From Linanthus parryae (Eukaryota > Streptophyta > Magnoliopsida > Ericales > Polemoniaceae): a DNA stretch of 64,000 nucleotides. The stretch is from assembly GCA_023055425.1 (NCBI GenBank), contig JALGPY010000005.1:83369495-83433494 (forward strand). The letters run 5' to 3'. Every line of letters begins with the position of its first letter. Positions within the stretch are counted from its first letter, which is position 1. Of this stretch, positions 23,931 through 35,347 are shown piece by piece. The notes beneath the pieces are model-generated. The model had not been told where the DNA came from, did no database searches, and worked only from the letters and a program-made list of their open reading frames with translations. The position numbers and the translations under genes are program-made.

Positions 23931-24125
23931 AAGGCTATCAATTCGGATAGCAGCAAAATTCAATGAAAGGCTACATGCACAGATAGTCGCGATACTTAAG
24001 CCTATATTTTTAGATAGCAGCTAAATTCAATAAGCCTATCTGTTTACATATCAGCCAAATTCAAGAATCCTATCTGTTTAGATAGCAGCAAAATTCAATG
24101 TAAGCATATATGTCCAGATAGCAAC
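23931..24125 (+). repeat. Degenerate tandem hairpin repeat downstream of C pol
   Basis: About five units of roughly 40 bp built on aagcctatctgtttagatag followed by cagcaaaattcaat. CTATCT and AGATAG are inverted arms. The unit core matches the reverse complement of the F array unit, in the same position relative to pol. Confidence 0.75.
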
Positions 24126-25921
24126 CTTTGAGCTTCACAGAGTAGCAGACAAAGCCAAATTTGAGCTTCACAGATTTGTTGATCTTTGTCAATCTTTGAA
24201 TAAGGAAGTCAAGGTTGAGCTTGCCTTGTGCAACGTGTTGAATTCCCTGCACATTTGTCAAGAAGTATTGCAGATTCGAAAGAGAAATGGTCGATGGAGT
24301 AGTATTGCAAATCCTCTACATAAGGTCCGCAATTTTGGAGAGGATAACTTTCCTATCTTTAGGTGCCAACTCTAGAATCTTGCAAAACTCTTCGGGTATA
24401 AAGTAAAATGAAAAGATTTATCACAATTGCATGCTAAAGATTCCTTACCAGTACCCGCAACTATCTCACGAAGAGAAGGAATTGAGGTCGCAGCTGTTTT
24501 ACCACTACTAGAAGCCTCTACTTCAGCAAGTCGTTTATCTGCAGTGACTTCTCGCGCAAAATACTCTTCAGGGATAGGAGAGTTTGTCTCAGCTTCAATA
24601 GCTTCAATAACTTGTGTAGCCCATACTGCCCAAGGGTTTTGAGCAAGGATTTCTTCTAATTTCAGGACAGGTACTCGATTTTCATCATGAGATTCCTCCC
24701 TCATCATACTAGATAGCGATAAATCTTCACTCTGAGCCCTAGTAAAAAGACCCTCTGAGGATGCAAGATTTCTCAACATTGATGAGTTTTGTGGATTGGT
24801 CATGAGTGGAGTCACTCTTTCTGTAGTCTCATTTGCAGTTACAGGAGTGTTTGCCCTTGATGACGTATTTTGAGCTGGCTGGTTCGTAGTCACGTTCATA
24901 TCATGTTCATCCCTTTTCTCGAGTGAAGTTGGAACACCTTTCAATTGAGCACTTTCTCTATTGTGAGCTGGCACGCCACAGGTCGTATTCAAATCAGCTT
25001 CGTGTATCGCCTCGTGCTAGCTCGAGACAGCGGCTTCAGGCGCAAGAGGAGAAACCTCATTTTCTTGACGAGCGCTTTCTGTTAAGTGAACGTTCCCTGA
25101 TACGAAATTTGAAGGGTCTTACACTTATGACGTAAATACCTCCTAACGAGTCTCAGTTTTCTCAAGACTTCCCAGAGTGGCTTCTGCCGGGGGGACATTT
25201 TCAAGAGCGACGCTTGATGGAGCTCCAGTAGGCGAAGTGATCATCTCCTGAAGAGAATCAACCTGCTTAACATTTTCAACATGCTTAACATTTTCATCTC
25301 TTGCAACCCCGCGCTCTTTTTGGAGGTTCTCCTCTTCATCCTGCTCTCGAATGAGTTCAATTCGTCCATCCTTGAATTCGGCTTCGTCCTCGTCTACTCG
25401 TATGTCGGACGCCTGCCCAGCTCGTTCTTTCATTGCCATATCCTCACCAGGAGCATCATTAGTAGTCTCAGGAAGGCGAACTATAGTTCTGCGAACCCTT
25501 CGGACTCTTGAGCCTAAGATTTCGGCCAAATGTGAGGAGTTTAGTAACAATTTGAAATAATTCATATTGCCAAACTGCAAAAGAGTTTATTATGAAAAGG
25601 CACCTACATATTCATATGCAAAGTCCCTAATGCTACTTTCTGACCAAGCAAAAGTCGAACCGCAAGCGCGAGGACATGGAAAAATACACCATCATGGGGG
25701 TGTCCATCTATGAGGTACCTCGACAGCCAGACACAGAGAAAACCAAACAATGTTTAAGCAGAACCTCTTCCTTCAAGAGAAGTTGGTGCGTCCGGATCTT
25801 TTGACAATATCTCTTGAGAAGTCTTTGGCTTCGCAAAATCGCGGAAGAAATAGGTTATCCATTTTGACCACATATTTTTTGCACCTGTTGAAACCAGTAT
25901 GTGCTTCTCCGAAGGGGTGGT
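24110..25921 (-). pseudogene. Element C antisense plant-mobile-domain gene, 3' and middle parts
   Basis: Read on -, this is a broken relative of F's antisense gene. The middle of the mobile domain is at about 25580-25921 (SKWITYFFRDFAK, then WLSRYLIDGHPHDGVF, the latter identical in F). An acidic linker follows (25143-25580), then a segment ending ...IPSLREIVAGTG (24449 to about 24992) and a last exon at about 24110-24405. The 5' splice site ctg|gtaagg, with the exon edge at 24449, is at the same codon as the exon 5 edge in F. About 350 residues present in F between the mobile domain and the linker are missing here. E cut the gene at 25921; its start is at 33178-33750. Confidence 0.72.
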
Positions 25922-27861
25922 TGTTCGACAAAATCCCAAGTATAGGATATCGTCTCAAGTAATAATCCGGTAAGTCCGGAGTCGAATCCACAAGGAGAGG
26001 ATGTTTAGACTATGACTTACTATCACTAGAGTAAACGACTAACTAAACGATAAAAGCAACTTCTCGATGGATTTAGAGCTTGCCAAGCTATCAAATCCAC
26101 CACTAGTGATGGAGCAAGTTTGAGAATTCAAGTAAGAAACAAAGGAAACGAATACTAATACTACTACGATTCAATAGAGCTAGTCGATATGAAAGTAAAG
26201 TAGGGTCAATTGATTCCGCTAGAGAACTTGTAAATGAAGTTCAACTCCCAAAACTTGTATCAAGTGAAGAAGCATGGATTCTAAAGAAAAGATGAATGTC
26301 TAGCTCATGAATTCAAGAGTGAAACCCAAAATCGAGTTATGTCAAGCATCAAGGATATGTACTCATCTAAGTGAGTCCACATACAAGATCAAGCCACAAT
26401 TCGGATTTGTCTTTCGACACACGAATTCAATGAACTCGACATCCAAACTTGTGAAAACTTGAAGAATAATTGACAACCTCACAACAAGTCACCCAACTTA
26501 ATCAATCAACCCAACAAGTAAACTAGCTAGTCATTATAGAATCAAGAGAGTGAGAGTGAAATGATGTTTTCATTATCAATAATTGATTTCACAATTTTTT
26601 CATCAATTCTTCATGAACACTTGCTAGAAACTACACATAACCAAGAGCAAAATAGCCACAAACACAAACTAATCTAGAACTAACCAAGATGAACCACCTA
26701 CTGCTGCTCCTACAGTAACTGCAACTCAGAACAAAGCAGTAGCAGCAGCTCAAGAACCTAACAAAAACAAAGCATAGCAACAATAGCGTAACTATTCTAA
26801 AATCATAGCCAAACAGCCCAGAAATGAATCAAACCCACACTCCTCTCTCCCTCTCTTCCTCTTTCACTGTTCTTGGCTCAAGAACAAACCCAAAATTTGT
26901 TTGAAATCGGAGAGAGAGAGAGGAGGACGAACAGAGGCATCCCTGTGTGGTACCGTCGTGTCAGAGAGCAGAGCCACAAAAATTTCTTCAACTTGACTTA
27001 TATACATGTTTCCGCTGGGTTTCTTAGCCTCCAAGCCTTCATCTACGTCCTCCGATTTGTCAGATTCATCCTTAGTCGTCAATTTTCAGAACCTTCTCAC
27101 GAACCCTAGGTTTTAGGTCTTTTCTTGTCTCTTGATCTTGGGCCGAATTGAGAACCCTAGGAGAGATTGAGTGGGCTGAGGAGTGTTTTGAGGCCGGTTC
27201 GACGCGATTTGGTGTTGATTCGAGGTGCTTTCAATGTTCGACGAAGCTTTCGTGAGGCTCCCATGGAGCACTGCGCCTCTGGTGCGTCGCAAGGAAGAAG
27301 ACGCGATGTCTTCTGCTTATAAACTTTGGATAAAAAGCATTTCGGCCCCCCTTAGTTTGCTGGGGGCTTTAAAAGGCCCCCATCCCTTCTTAACAAGTTC
27401 TGGAAAATAGCAAATCCGCCCCCATTATGTTAAGGATTCTTCAAATCAGCCATTAAAACGTTTAGAATCTTGCACTTTAGCCCCACTTCTGTTAAAAACT
27501 TATCTTCTTGGCCCTTTACCTTCACTTTTGACTTCTAGATCTTCAAAAATGGCCCCAATTCTTCTCTTGTCTTCTCAAATAGGCCCTTAAATCTTCAACT
27601 ATTCTAAAAATTAGGTCGTCCAAGTCCCTTCTTCATGGCTCTTGAGCCGCAAATCCTCTTCAAATTCATCGTTTAAGCTCCCCCTAGCTAGCCTCATGCG
27701 TTTTAAAGCACGTCTTCACCTACAAAATTAGGGAAAAACAACCAAAACTACGAAAACAAGCATAAGTCTAGAAAGAGAGATAAAATAGATAAATTATACA
27801 TATTAGAAAGTTATGAAGAGTTCGTTAACATACTAAAGCATGCAATTTTATGTCGTTAACA
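25922..27861 (-). repeat. E 3' LTR
   Basis: 1940 bp, TGTTAACGAC...GTCGAACA on -. No ORF is supportable. A CT-rich block near 26840 and CCCC-rich blocks near 27350 are present in both LTRs. Confidence 0.88.
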
Positions 27862-27875
27862 CACCCCCAACTAGA
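27862..27875 (-). other. E polypurine tract
   Basis: On - the bases before the LTR read ctagttgggggtg, a usual plus-strand primer. Confidence 0.7.
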
Positions 27876-29578
27876 ATTTTGCTCGTCCTCGAGTAAAGAG
27901 AGCGATATGAATAGAAATTTAGTGAAAAACCAAACATGAGAGACACACAATCAACTAAACAAGGCTTGACTCAATTCTAAACTAGACTCAATTATTTACA
28001 AACACACTTACACATTGTCTATCCTAAGTGAGAACCCAAAGAAATAAAAAAACTAAAATTGACTAGCTAATTTCAATTTTTTTTGGGTAGGGGAAAAAGA
28101 AGAATGCACAAATGTTTCCTCAAATAAATTCTCAAAGTCCAAGAAGATTAGGAAAGAAACCTATGGACGTCTAAGCATATACTCATACAAACGTGGGCGG
28201 TGTTTGGTAGAAGGTGACTCATGCGATCCACAAAACTTGTTAAATTAAGTCCAATTTGCGAGAAATTATGCCTTCAAAAGTAAGGATCACATGAAACTAG
28301 ACATTCTCATACTTATTCAAAAGCACCCATGTAGGATGGACCTCCAAAGCTTTGAACAAAAACGAGTTTTAGAATGGGGGATGTGGTTGTGGGCTTGTAT
28401 GATCCTTTTGTGGATTGGGAGGTAGTGCGAATTATTATAATATCATTTTTTTTCGGGATTTATAGCATTAACTTTATTTTTTCACCTCCAATCCACGGCT
28501 CTCCAAGACCCACAACAAAATAGAGGAATATACAAGCGAGTGGGCTTTTTAAGCTAAACCAAGGGAGCTATCTAGGTTGTGACGTAACATTATCCCCGGA
28601 CACCCCTCTATTTCTTAGACATCGCATGGGGTGTCATTGGTAACCACCACTCCAATGGGCTACAAGTTTCCACCGCAAAAACGATTAGAATAAAATCTTT
28701 TTGTGAAGTTCAAATAGAACATGCACCCTTTACCAAAAGTAGAAGACGTCAAAGTTTATGTGATCAACTTAGCTTGAAGGACTTAAACATGAAAAGTAAA
28801 TTTAGTGTGTCGCTTTGTGAGAACGCATGATGTCGCGGAATGTGGGATATTGGTGTAGATGTATTGAGTATAAGCAAAGAATTTCTTTCTAAAATAAAAA
28901 TAAAAATAAAAAGAACATGGACTAAGAGATTTCATTATTTAAAAACATCTAGCTTTCAAAAATTCCCCCTTTTCACTTTTTCTCATTTTTTTTTTCATTT
29001 TTCATTTTTTTTTCTTTTTTTTTTAAATAAGTGACTCAACTATAACTTCCTAAGACTCAATAAAGCTATCAATTAAGAAAATAAAATCTAGACTCAAGAT
29101 GAAAGGTTAAAATAAATAAAACTACCAAAGAAAGAAGAAAAAAAATATATGGTTTGACACGGGGAAAGAGTGATGCTTCTCATGAAAGGTTCACACATAT
29201 TTTTTTTCAAAATTTTCAATTTTTTTATTTTTTTATGATTTTTTTTTTCAAATTTTTCATTTGTTGTATTTTTCATGCAAGTCGCTAATGAAGAAAAATC
29301 ATGCTAGTAACCATTTAAGCAAGAAATAAAATCTACTCCCCACCCCCCAACTAAAATATCACATTGTCCTCAATGTGTGAGAACAATGGAAGAGCATACA
29401 AATTTTAGCAAGAATTAAGGGATAGAAGAGACCTCATTTTAGCTTTCTTGGCCACCAAGCACAAGTCCTCCTCCAAGAGCAGCCTACAAAATGTTTATAG
29501 AAAAGAAAAAAAATGCAAGAAATAGAGTTAACTAATTTATTTATTTACAACTAGGGAGGTGGAACAAAGAAAATGATG
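27876..29578 (-). other. E 3' noncoding region
   Basis: About 1.7 kb, strongly AT-rich, with long T runs on + (near 28440, 28985-29025 and 29200-29270). No ORF or domain is recognisable. Confidence 0.6.
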
Positions 29579-31060
29579 CTATCCCACTCCCAATCTTGGG
29601 AATTTCTTTCCATGCCATGCCCCTACTTCATTCTTAGAAAAGTACTTCTCCTTTAAAAAGTGTGATTCGTCAATTAGAATAGAAAGGAGAAGTAGGGGCA
29701 AGACACAAAAGATGAATAAGAGATGCAAGCAAACTCTAACAATAAAGCTAGAGCGAGTAGTTATGGCATGCATCATCTTAAGAAAAGGGTTTGAAATCCT
29801 CAAATGAATTGAATCATAGAAAGGGTCTTCATTAGTTGCCAACTTTTTACTTGAAATCAAAACTTGAGAGATGGTGGCAACTTGTGAATCCTCATTCTCA
29901 TCACTTTTAAATAAGTCATATGGATTTGGGGATGAGGCTTCACAAGTGGGAGTTAAAATAGTTTGAGAACTTGAAGCCCCATCCAAACCCTTAGGCACGT
30001 CTTCCATAATGATAGAATCCAAGGGAGCATTCAAGTAAAATTCAATTTCGTCAGAAATACGAGTATAGCTCCCCGGATCTTCATTAGACATATCAATACT
30101 AACCGGAGTACCTCCCAACAAAATTTTAATTTCGTCACAATCAAGATCATAGGAACTCCGGTAAGTACTAGGCTCTTCTAGAGCACAAGACAAGTCTACA
30201 TTCCCTTCACTAGTGGTAGCATCCAATTCGGCTTCTAACTCATCACATGAGTGATTTCCATTTTGTGAATCCTCCTCACATTTTTCACTACGTGAGTCAT
30301 CCAAAATAGCTTCACTCATGTCATTGGTTGAAGAGCCATCATCAAAAATATCAATCTCACTACCAATATCACTATCACATGCTTCTTTAGAATGTGCAAA
30401 TGAGAAATGAACACAATCACCTATCCTAGTTGCAACAACTCCATCATCAAACACATCATCCAAAATTTGGTCTTGAATAAGCTCGTGATGTGTGTGAATA
30501 GGAAGTTGAGACTCGTGTGACGATGGGTCTTGTGAAGAGTAAGTACTGTATTCAAGAGAATCATCATGCGATTGTGAGGAAGCCACTCTATCCTCCAAAT
30601 GACAAATTGATTCTACGAATTCTCTTTGTGATTCTCTTAGTGATTCCATAATTTCATTAAAATTTTGAATAAACTTTTGAACTTTCTCATATAGAGAATC
30701 ACTTATAGGCGTATTTAGCTCATCGTTCACAAATGATTCCCTCTCAAAATGATTAACTCCTCTTGATTCACACATCATATCATTATATTGATAAGTGCAA
30801 GAATCATGAGAGTTAAAAAACATGTAAGTGTTTGAGGGAGGTGATTGTTCACAAGAAGCATGAGATGTGTAATCTAGTGTCCTACTATCATGCCAAGAAT
30901 AATCATTCTTAGGGGAATAATCATCATTTGTGTAAGCACGCTCACATTTGGAACGCATTGATTCCTTAGAATGATTTTCATGTCTAGTAAATGCATGATG
31001 GTAAGGATATGAAGGAATGTTATGCCGCCTCTCAAAAAAAATAACATATTCATGAGACAT
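29579..31060 (-). CDS. E orphan ORF: acidic Ser/Asp-rich protein with a C-terminal hydrophobic segment
   Basis: 493 aa, taking the first ATG after the primer site (31058-31060); the frame is open further up, through the primer site into the LTR. I recognise no family. The first 100 residues are rich in His, Tyr, Ser and Asn. Residues about 122-160 (DSLYEKVQKFIQNFNEIM onward) look like a coiled coil. The middle is very acidic. Residues about 439-463 form an uninterrupted hydrophobic stretch (VCLHLLFIFCVLPLLLL), followed by a basic 30-residue tail. There is no zinc knuckle, protease DTG/DSG motif or RT motif. It occupies the gag position of a minus-strand element that is otherwise noncoding. 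An uninterrupted frame in an element with diverged LTRs suggests past selection. Function unknown. Confidence 0.6.
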   Translation of the reverse strand: MSHEYVIFFERRHNIPSYPYHHAFTRHENHSKESMRSKCERAYTNDDYSPKNDYSWHDSRTLDYTSHASCEQSPPSNTYMFFNSHDSCTYQYNDMMCESRGVNHFERESFVNDELNTPISDSLYEKVQKFIQNFNEIMESLRESQREFVESICHLEDRVASSQSHDDSLEYSTYSSQDPSSHESQLPIHTHHELIQDQILDDVFDDGVVATRIGDCVHFSFAHSKEACDSDIGSEIDIFDDGSSTNDMSEAILDDSRSEKCEEDSQNGNHSCDELEAELDATTSEGNVDLSCALEEPSTYRSSYDLDCDEIKILLGGTPVSIDMSNEDPGSYTRISDEIEFYLNAPLDSIIMEDVPKGLDGASSSQTILTPTCEASSPNPYDLFKSDENEDSQVATISQVLISSKKLATNEDPFYDSIHLRISNPFLKMMHAITTRSSFIVRVCLHLLFIFCVLPLLLLSILIDESHFLKEKYFSKNEVGAWHGKKFPRLGVG

Positions 31061-31208
31061 TTTTTTTTCAAGCAAGTAGATGAGAGGTACTTGATGAATT
31101 TCACAAGCCTTCTTGAATCTCACAAGCTTAAGTAACCACAAGCAACTAGAGAAAATGTCAAGCAAAATACTAAGAAAGTAAAGCAAATCAAATCTAAAGA
31201 CTAGCCTC

Positions 31209-31226
31209 TCCCCGGCAACGACGCCA
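31209..31226 (-). other. E primer-binding site (tRNA-Asp type)
   Basis: On + tccccggcaacgacgcca matches the 3' end of tRNA-Asp with one change (GACGCC for GGCGCC). It lies six bases from the LTR at 31233. Confidence 0.85.
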
Positions 31227-31232
31227 TAAACT

Positions 31233-33177
31233 TGTTCGACAAAATCCCAAGTGTAGGATATCATCTCAAAAAATAATACGGTAAGTCCGGAGTCGAATCC
31301 ACAAGGAGAGGAGGTTTAGACTATTACTTACTATCACTAGAGTAAATGAGTAACTAAACGATAAAAGCAACTTCTCAATGGCTTTAGAGCTTGCCAAGAT
31401 ATCAAATCCACCACTAGTGATGGAGCAAGTTTTAGATTTCAAGTAAGAAACAAAAGGAAACGAATACTAATACTACTACGATTCGATAGAGCTAGTCGAT
31501 ATGAAAGTAAAGTTGGGTCAATTGATTCCGCTAGAGAACTTGTAAATGAAGTTCAACACCCAAAACTTGTATCAAGTGAAGAAGCATGGATTATAAATAA
31601 AAGATGAATGTCTAGCTCATGAATTCAAGAGTGAAACCCAAAATCGAGTTATGTCAAGCATCAAGGATATGTACTCATCTAAGTGAGTCCACATACAAGA
31701 TCAAGCCACAATTCGGATTTGTCTTTCGACACACGAATTCAATGAACTCGACATCCAAACTTGTGAAAACTTGAAGAATAATTGACAACCTCACAACAAG
31801 TCACCCAACTTAATCAATTAACCCAACAAGTAAACTAGCTAGTCATTATATAATCAAGAGAGTGAGAGAGAAATGATGTTTTCATTATCAATACTTGATT
31901 TCACAATTTTTTCATCAATTCTTCATCAAAACTTGCTAGAAACTACACATAACCAAGAGCAAAATAGCCACAAACACAAACTAAGCTAGAACTAACCAAG
32001 ATGAACCATCTACTGCTGCTGCTACAGTAACTGCAACTCAGAAGAAAGCAGTAGCAGCAGCTCAAGAACCTAACAAAAACAGAGCATAGCAACAATAGCG
32101 TAACTATTCCGAAATCATAGAAAAACAGCTGAGAAATGAATCAAACCCACACTCCTCTCTCCCTCTCTTCCTCTTTCACTGTTCTTGGCTCAAGAACAAA
32201 CCAAGAATTGCGTTGAAATCGGAGAGAGAGATAGGAGGACGAACAGAGGCGTCCCTGTGTGGTACCGTCGGGTCAGAGAGCGGAGCCACGGAAATTTCTT
32301 CAAATTGACTTATATAAATGTTTCTGCTGGGTTTCTTAGCCTCCAAGCATTCATCTACGCCCTCCAATTCGTTCGATTCATCCTCAGTTGTACATTTTCA
32401 GAACCTTCTCACGAACCCTAGGTTTTAGGGCTTTTCTTGTCTCTTGATCTTGGGCTGAATTGAGAACGCTTAGGAGAGAGAGAGAATGGGCTGAGGAGTG
32501 TTTCGAGGCCGGTTCTACGCGATTTGGTGTTGATTTGAGGTGTTTTCAATGTTCGACGAAGCTTCCGTGAGGTTCCCATGGAGCTTTGCGTCTCTGGTGC
32601 GTCGCAAGGAAGAAGACGCGATGTCTTCTGCTTATAAACTTTGGATAAAAAGCATTTCCCCCCCCCCCCCCCCTTAGTTTGTTGCGGGCTTTAAAAGGCT
32701 CCCAGCCCTTCTTGACAAGTTCTGGAAAATAGCAAATCCACCCCCAATCCGTTAGGGATTCTTCAAATCAGCCATTAAAACGTTTAGAATCTTGCACTTT
32801 AGCCCCACTTCTGTTAAAAACTTATCTTCTTGGCCCTTGACCTTCACTTTTGACTTCTAGATCTTCAATAATGGCCCCAATTCTTCTCTTGTCTTCTCAA
32901 ATAGGCCCTTAAATCTTCAACTATTCTTTAAATTAGGTCCTCCAAGTCCCTTCTTCATGGCTCTTGAGCCGCAAATCCTCTTCAAATTCATCGTTTAAGC
33001 TCCCCCTAGCTAGCCTCTTGCGTTTTAAAGCACGTCTTCACCTACAAAATTAGGGAAAAACAACCAAAACTACAAAAACAAGCATCATTCTAGAAAGAGA
33101 GATAAAATAGATAAATTACACATATTATCAAGTTATGAAGAGTTCTTTAACATACTAAAACATGAAATTTTATGTCG
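31233..33177 (-). repeat. E 5' LTR
   Basis: Pairs with 25922-27861 over its length with many small differences. It includes a 16-C run at 32658-32673 where the other copy has a mixed G/C stretch. The outermost bases (ttaaca on +) are missing. Confidence 0.87.
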
Positions 33178-33750
33178 GTCGAGGTCCATCTTGTGGTTGT
33201 CTTCTTTACTTCCCTTATGCACTCCTTCATTTTTCGAAGACAGAAATCTCATCATCTGAATCCAAAGTTTCCAGAGGGTCCACATGTCCCACACAAGGAA
33301 GTTCAAACAATATTTCTACATCCTCGAGAGTAGGACCAGCTTCGAAGGTCGAGAACTGAAATCTGTGAGTTTTCTTCAGGTACCTCGAAAGCAGAGTCAG
33401 CAACATGTCATTATCGAGCCTAACACTCAACCCTTTCCTCGCGCGCAAATCATCATATATTCCATCACGGGTGAATGTGGGTTCATAATGCTCAAGGATG
33501 TATTCCGTCCACTCCTCCATCCAATCCTGCTTCTCCGTGAAAGTTTGATGGAGGATATCAGTGAAGGGATGCAACCCTGCTTCAAGACCAAGCCGGTTCA
33601 CGTCGTTGATGTTAACGAGATCTCTAGTCATCTCTCTCTGGTTCAGGTGTCAATTGAAGAACATATTTCACCGGGGATTTTTCAAGCATCGTTCCGATAG
33701 CTCACAGATAGAGTTAGTTTGGGACACCTTTTTACCATTGGTTCTGACCC
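33178..33750 (-). pseudogene. Element C antisense plant-mobile-domain gene, 5' part
   Basis: On -, 33227-33631 is open and matches the start of F's antisense protein: NRLGLEAGLHPF against VRLGIENGHFPY, and LLSRYLKKTHRFQF...TLEDVEILFEL against LLSRYSPATHTFHF...TLEDVQMLYEL. The latter is the signature part of the plant mobile domain. Just downstream (33183-33230 on -) the match goes on in another frame (MKECIREVKK against MEECLAEVKK), so one frameshift exists besides E's insertion. The upstream end fades at about 33700-33750, shortly before G begins; no certain start codon. Confidence 0.72.
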
Positions 33751-33989
33751 TGTTGAGATTGATTTTTCCTATTTCCAGTCAGTTTTCCACTTGATACTGG
33801 ACAGGGGACCTTGAGTGCATAATTTTTATATTTGATCAATTTCATGCATAATTTTGTTTATTGGATATGATCGCGGGTACTTGTTGTTGTGTGCAGGAAA
33901 CAGGTACCGAGAAATGCATGAAAGAGGCTTAAAATTGAGGTAGCGTATCAAGAATTCAAAGTAGAAAAATGCAGTAAAAGCTAAGTCTT

Positions 33990-34280
33990 TGCGTTCAAAC
34001 GCACAGCTTGCGACAGTAGAGGAAGGCAGGAAAACAGATAGGAAAAGTTGACAAGTGTTGTGCCTTCAGACCCACATCTAGCGTTCAAACGCAGGGGACT
34101 TCAAAAATTCAGAAGGTCAGAAACAGGCAGATATCAACCATAAGACCAATTTTGTGCGTTCAAACGCACGTTGTGCGCTCAAACGCACAATCCAGAAATT
34201 CAATGGAAGTCAGAGGGAAAAGCTAAAAAGTCAACACCAGAATTGTGCGTCCGAACGCAGGGGATGTGCGTTCAGACGCA
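33990..34280 (+). repeat. Array of TGCGTT-CA-AACGCA quasi-palindromes in G LTR
   Basis: Perfect-arm 14-mers lie at 33990-34003 and 34155-34168. One- or two-base variants lie at 34081-34093 (first base changed), 34174-34187, 34246-34259 and 34267-34280. All lie upstream of the TATA box. Confidence 0.85.
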
Positions 34281-34365
34281 CGTCCGGACTTCCATAAGCT
34301 TCCAGGACGGGTTTAGAAAGGGGCAGAAAAGGAATTTCAGGCATCAAATTCAGAGACTATGGCAG

Positions 34366-34372
34366 TATAAAA
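34366..34372 (+). promoter_or_regulatory. G LTR TATA box
   Basis: TATAAAA about 85 bases after the last palindrome, suitable as the U3 promoter. Confidence 0.55.
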
Positions 34373-35347
34373 CAGGTGTCCCAGCCTATAATTAGGTGAC
34401 TCATCATCAACACAAAAGACAGTACCAGAAGCGGCAGTTTGGAGCAGAGCAGAGATTGGAGCAGTTTCAGTATTCAGCAATAAACTCATCTGATATTTCT
34501 TCGCTTTATTTTATGAAACAGTGTTTATTAATAATGTACGCTAGCTAAACGTTTTACTTAGGTCCTCGGTGAACGTAGGGTTTATGAATTCAGCGACTTG
34601 GTTTGTTTTGATTCTCAGATCCATGACTAGTTTGAAGTCTTAATACAGCATTGGATTGTTTATTATTTTGTCTTCGATTTTATATTTATGCATGAACGGC
34701 CTGATCACCCATGAGTGCTACAGACAGGATCTGGTGCGCGAGAGTGGAAAGTCAGTGTTAGGAAGAGAATACATGATTTAGTACTGCCTTGATGAACCGA
34801 TAGGTGAAGAGAATCATTGGACTAGCCCATAATCATTAGACCAACTGCTAGAAGTTTAGGGGGAGACCGAGAGGAGAACTTGTAACCCTAGAAGACTTAG
34901 AACAAACCTGCAGATTGAGGTGAACCTAGGGGATCCGAAAATCTGCAGGAGAGTGATAGATGCATGAGACCGAGAGGAGATTGTATCATTGGTATGTTGG
35001 CATAAATAACACCGCTGTGTGTTTTGAAATCAAAGTAAACTGTAAAAGCTAAATAGTAACCCTAGGCGATCCAGGAGCCTAGATCTTTAACTCATCAATT
35101 TACAAACTGAAAAATATTCCCAGAAAATTGACATCAAAAACGGTTTCTTTAATTACTGCTTTTCTTTACTGCAATTTAGTTTAACAAAACACACAACTAC
35201 TCCTCCTTTTTACAGCTTTGCAATTAGTTCTGATTTCAAAATTTAAAAATCATCCTGTTCTCGTGGGTTCGTTAATCTGTGTCACAAATATGTACTCTAT
35301 ATTACTTGATCGTACAATTGCGAAAAGCACATAGATTTACGCTATCA

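Larger units (their letters stand above)
25922..33177 (-). mobile_element. Element E: non-autonomous LTR retrotransposon with an orphan ORF
   Basis: LTRs of about 1.94 kb (25922-27861 and 31233-33177), a tRNA-Asp-type primer site next to the right-hand LTR and a purine tract next to the left-hand one place it on -. There are no gag, protease or pol motifs; one 493-codon ORF occupies the gag position. The target duplication is probably GTGGT (25917-25921). The right copy and the last LTR bases lost about eight bases: the empty site ggggtggt|cgaggtcc restores C's antisense reading frame. LTR divergence is clearly greater than in D1, D2 or F, so it is older. Confidence 0.85.
10697..33811 (+). 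mobile_element. Element C: decayed Tat-lineage Ty3/gypsy element, host of B, D1, E and G
   Basis: Pieces of one element remain in collinear order: gag end and protease (10697-11505), RT to integrase (11506-13917 and 22456-23757), a tandem hairpin repeat (23931-24125), then an antisense plant-mobile-domain gene (24110-25921 and 33178 to about 33750). The same order is seen, mirrored, in element F. Removing D1 and E with their target duplications rejoins these pieces. Many stops and frameshifts mark it as old. Neither of its LTRs is in the window. Confidence 0.85.
33812..35347 (+). repeat. G 5' LTR
   Basis: The end ...GCTATCA at 35347 is well placed before the leader. The start at TGAGTGCATAA (33812) is the best TG but uncertain by some 20 bases (TGATACTGG at 33792 is possible), since the partner LTR is not visible. 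It carries an array of CpG quasi-palindromes (33990-34280), then a TATA box. Confidence 0.7.

Noticed and set aside
32656..32675. C16 run as a functional tract
   Set aside because: The other E LTR has a mixed G/C stretch here; likely slippage or a sequencing artefact.
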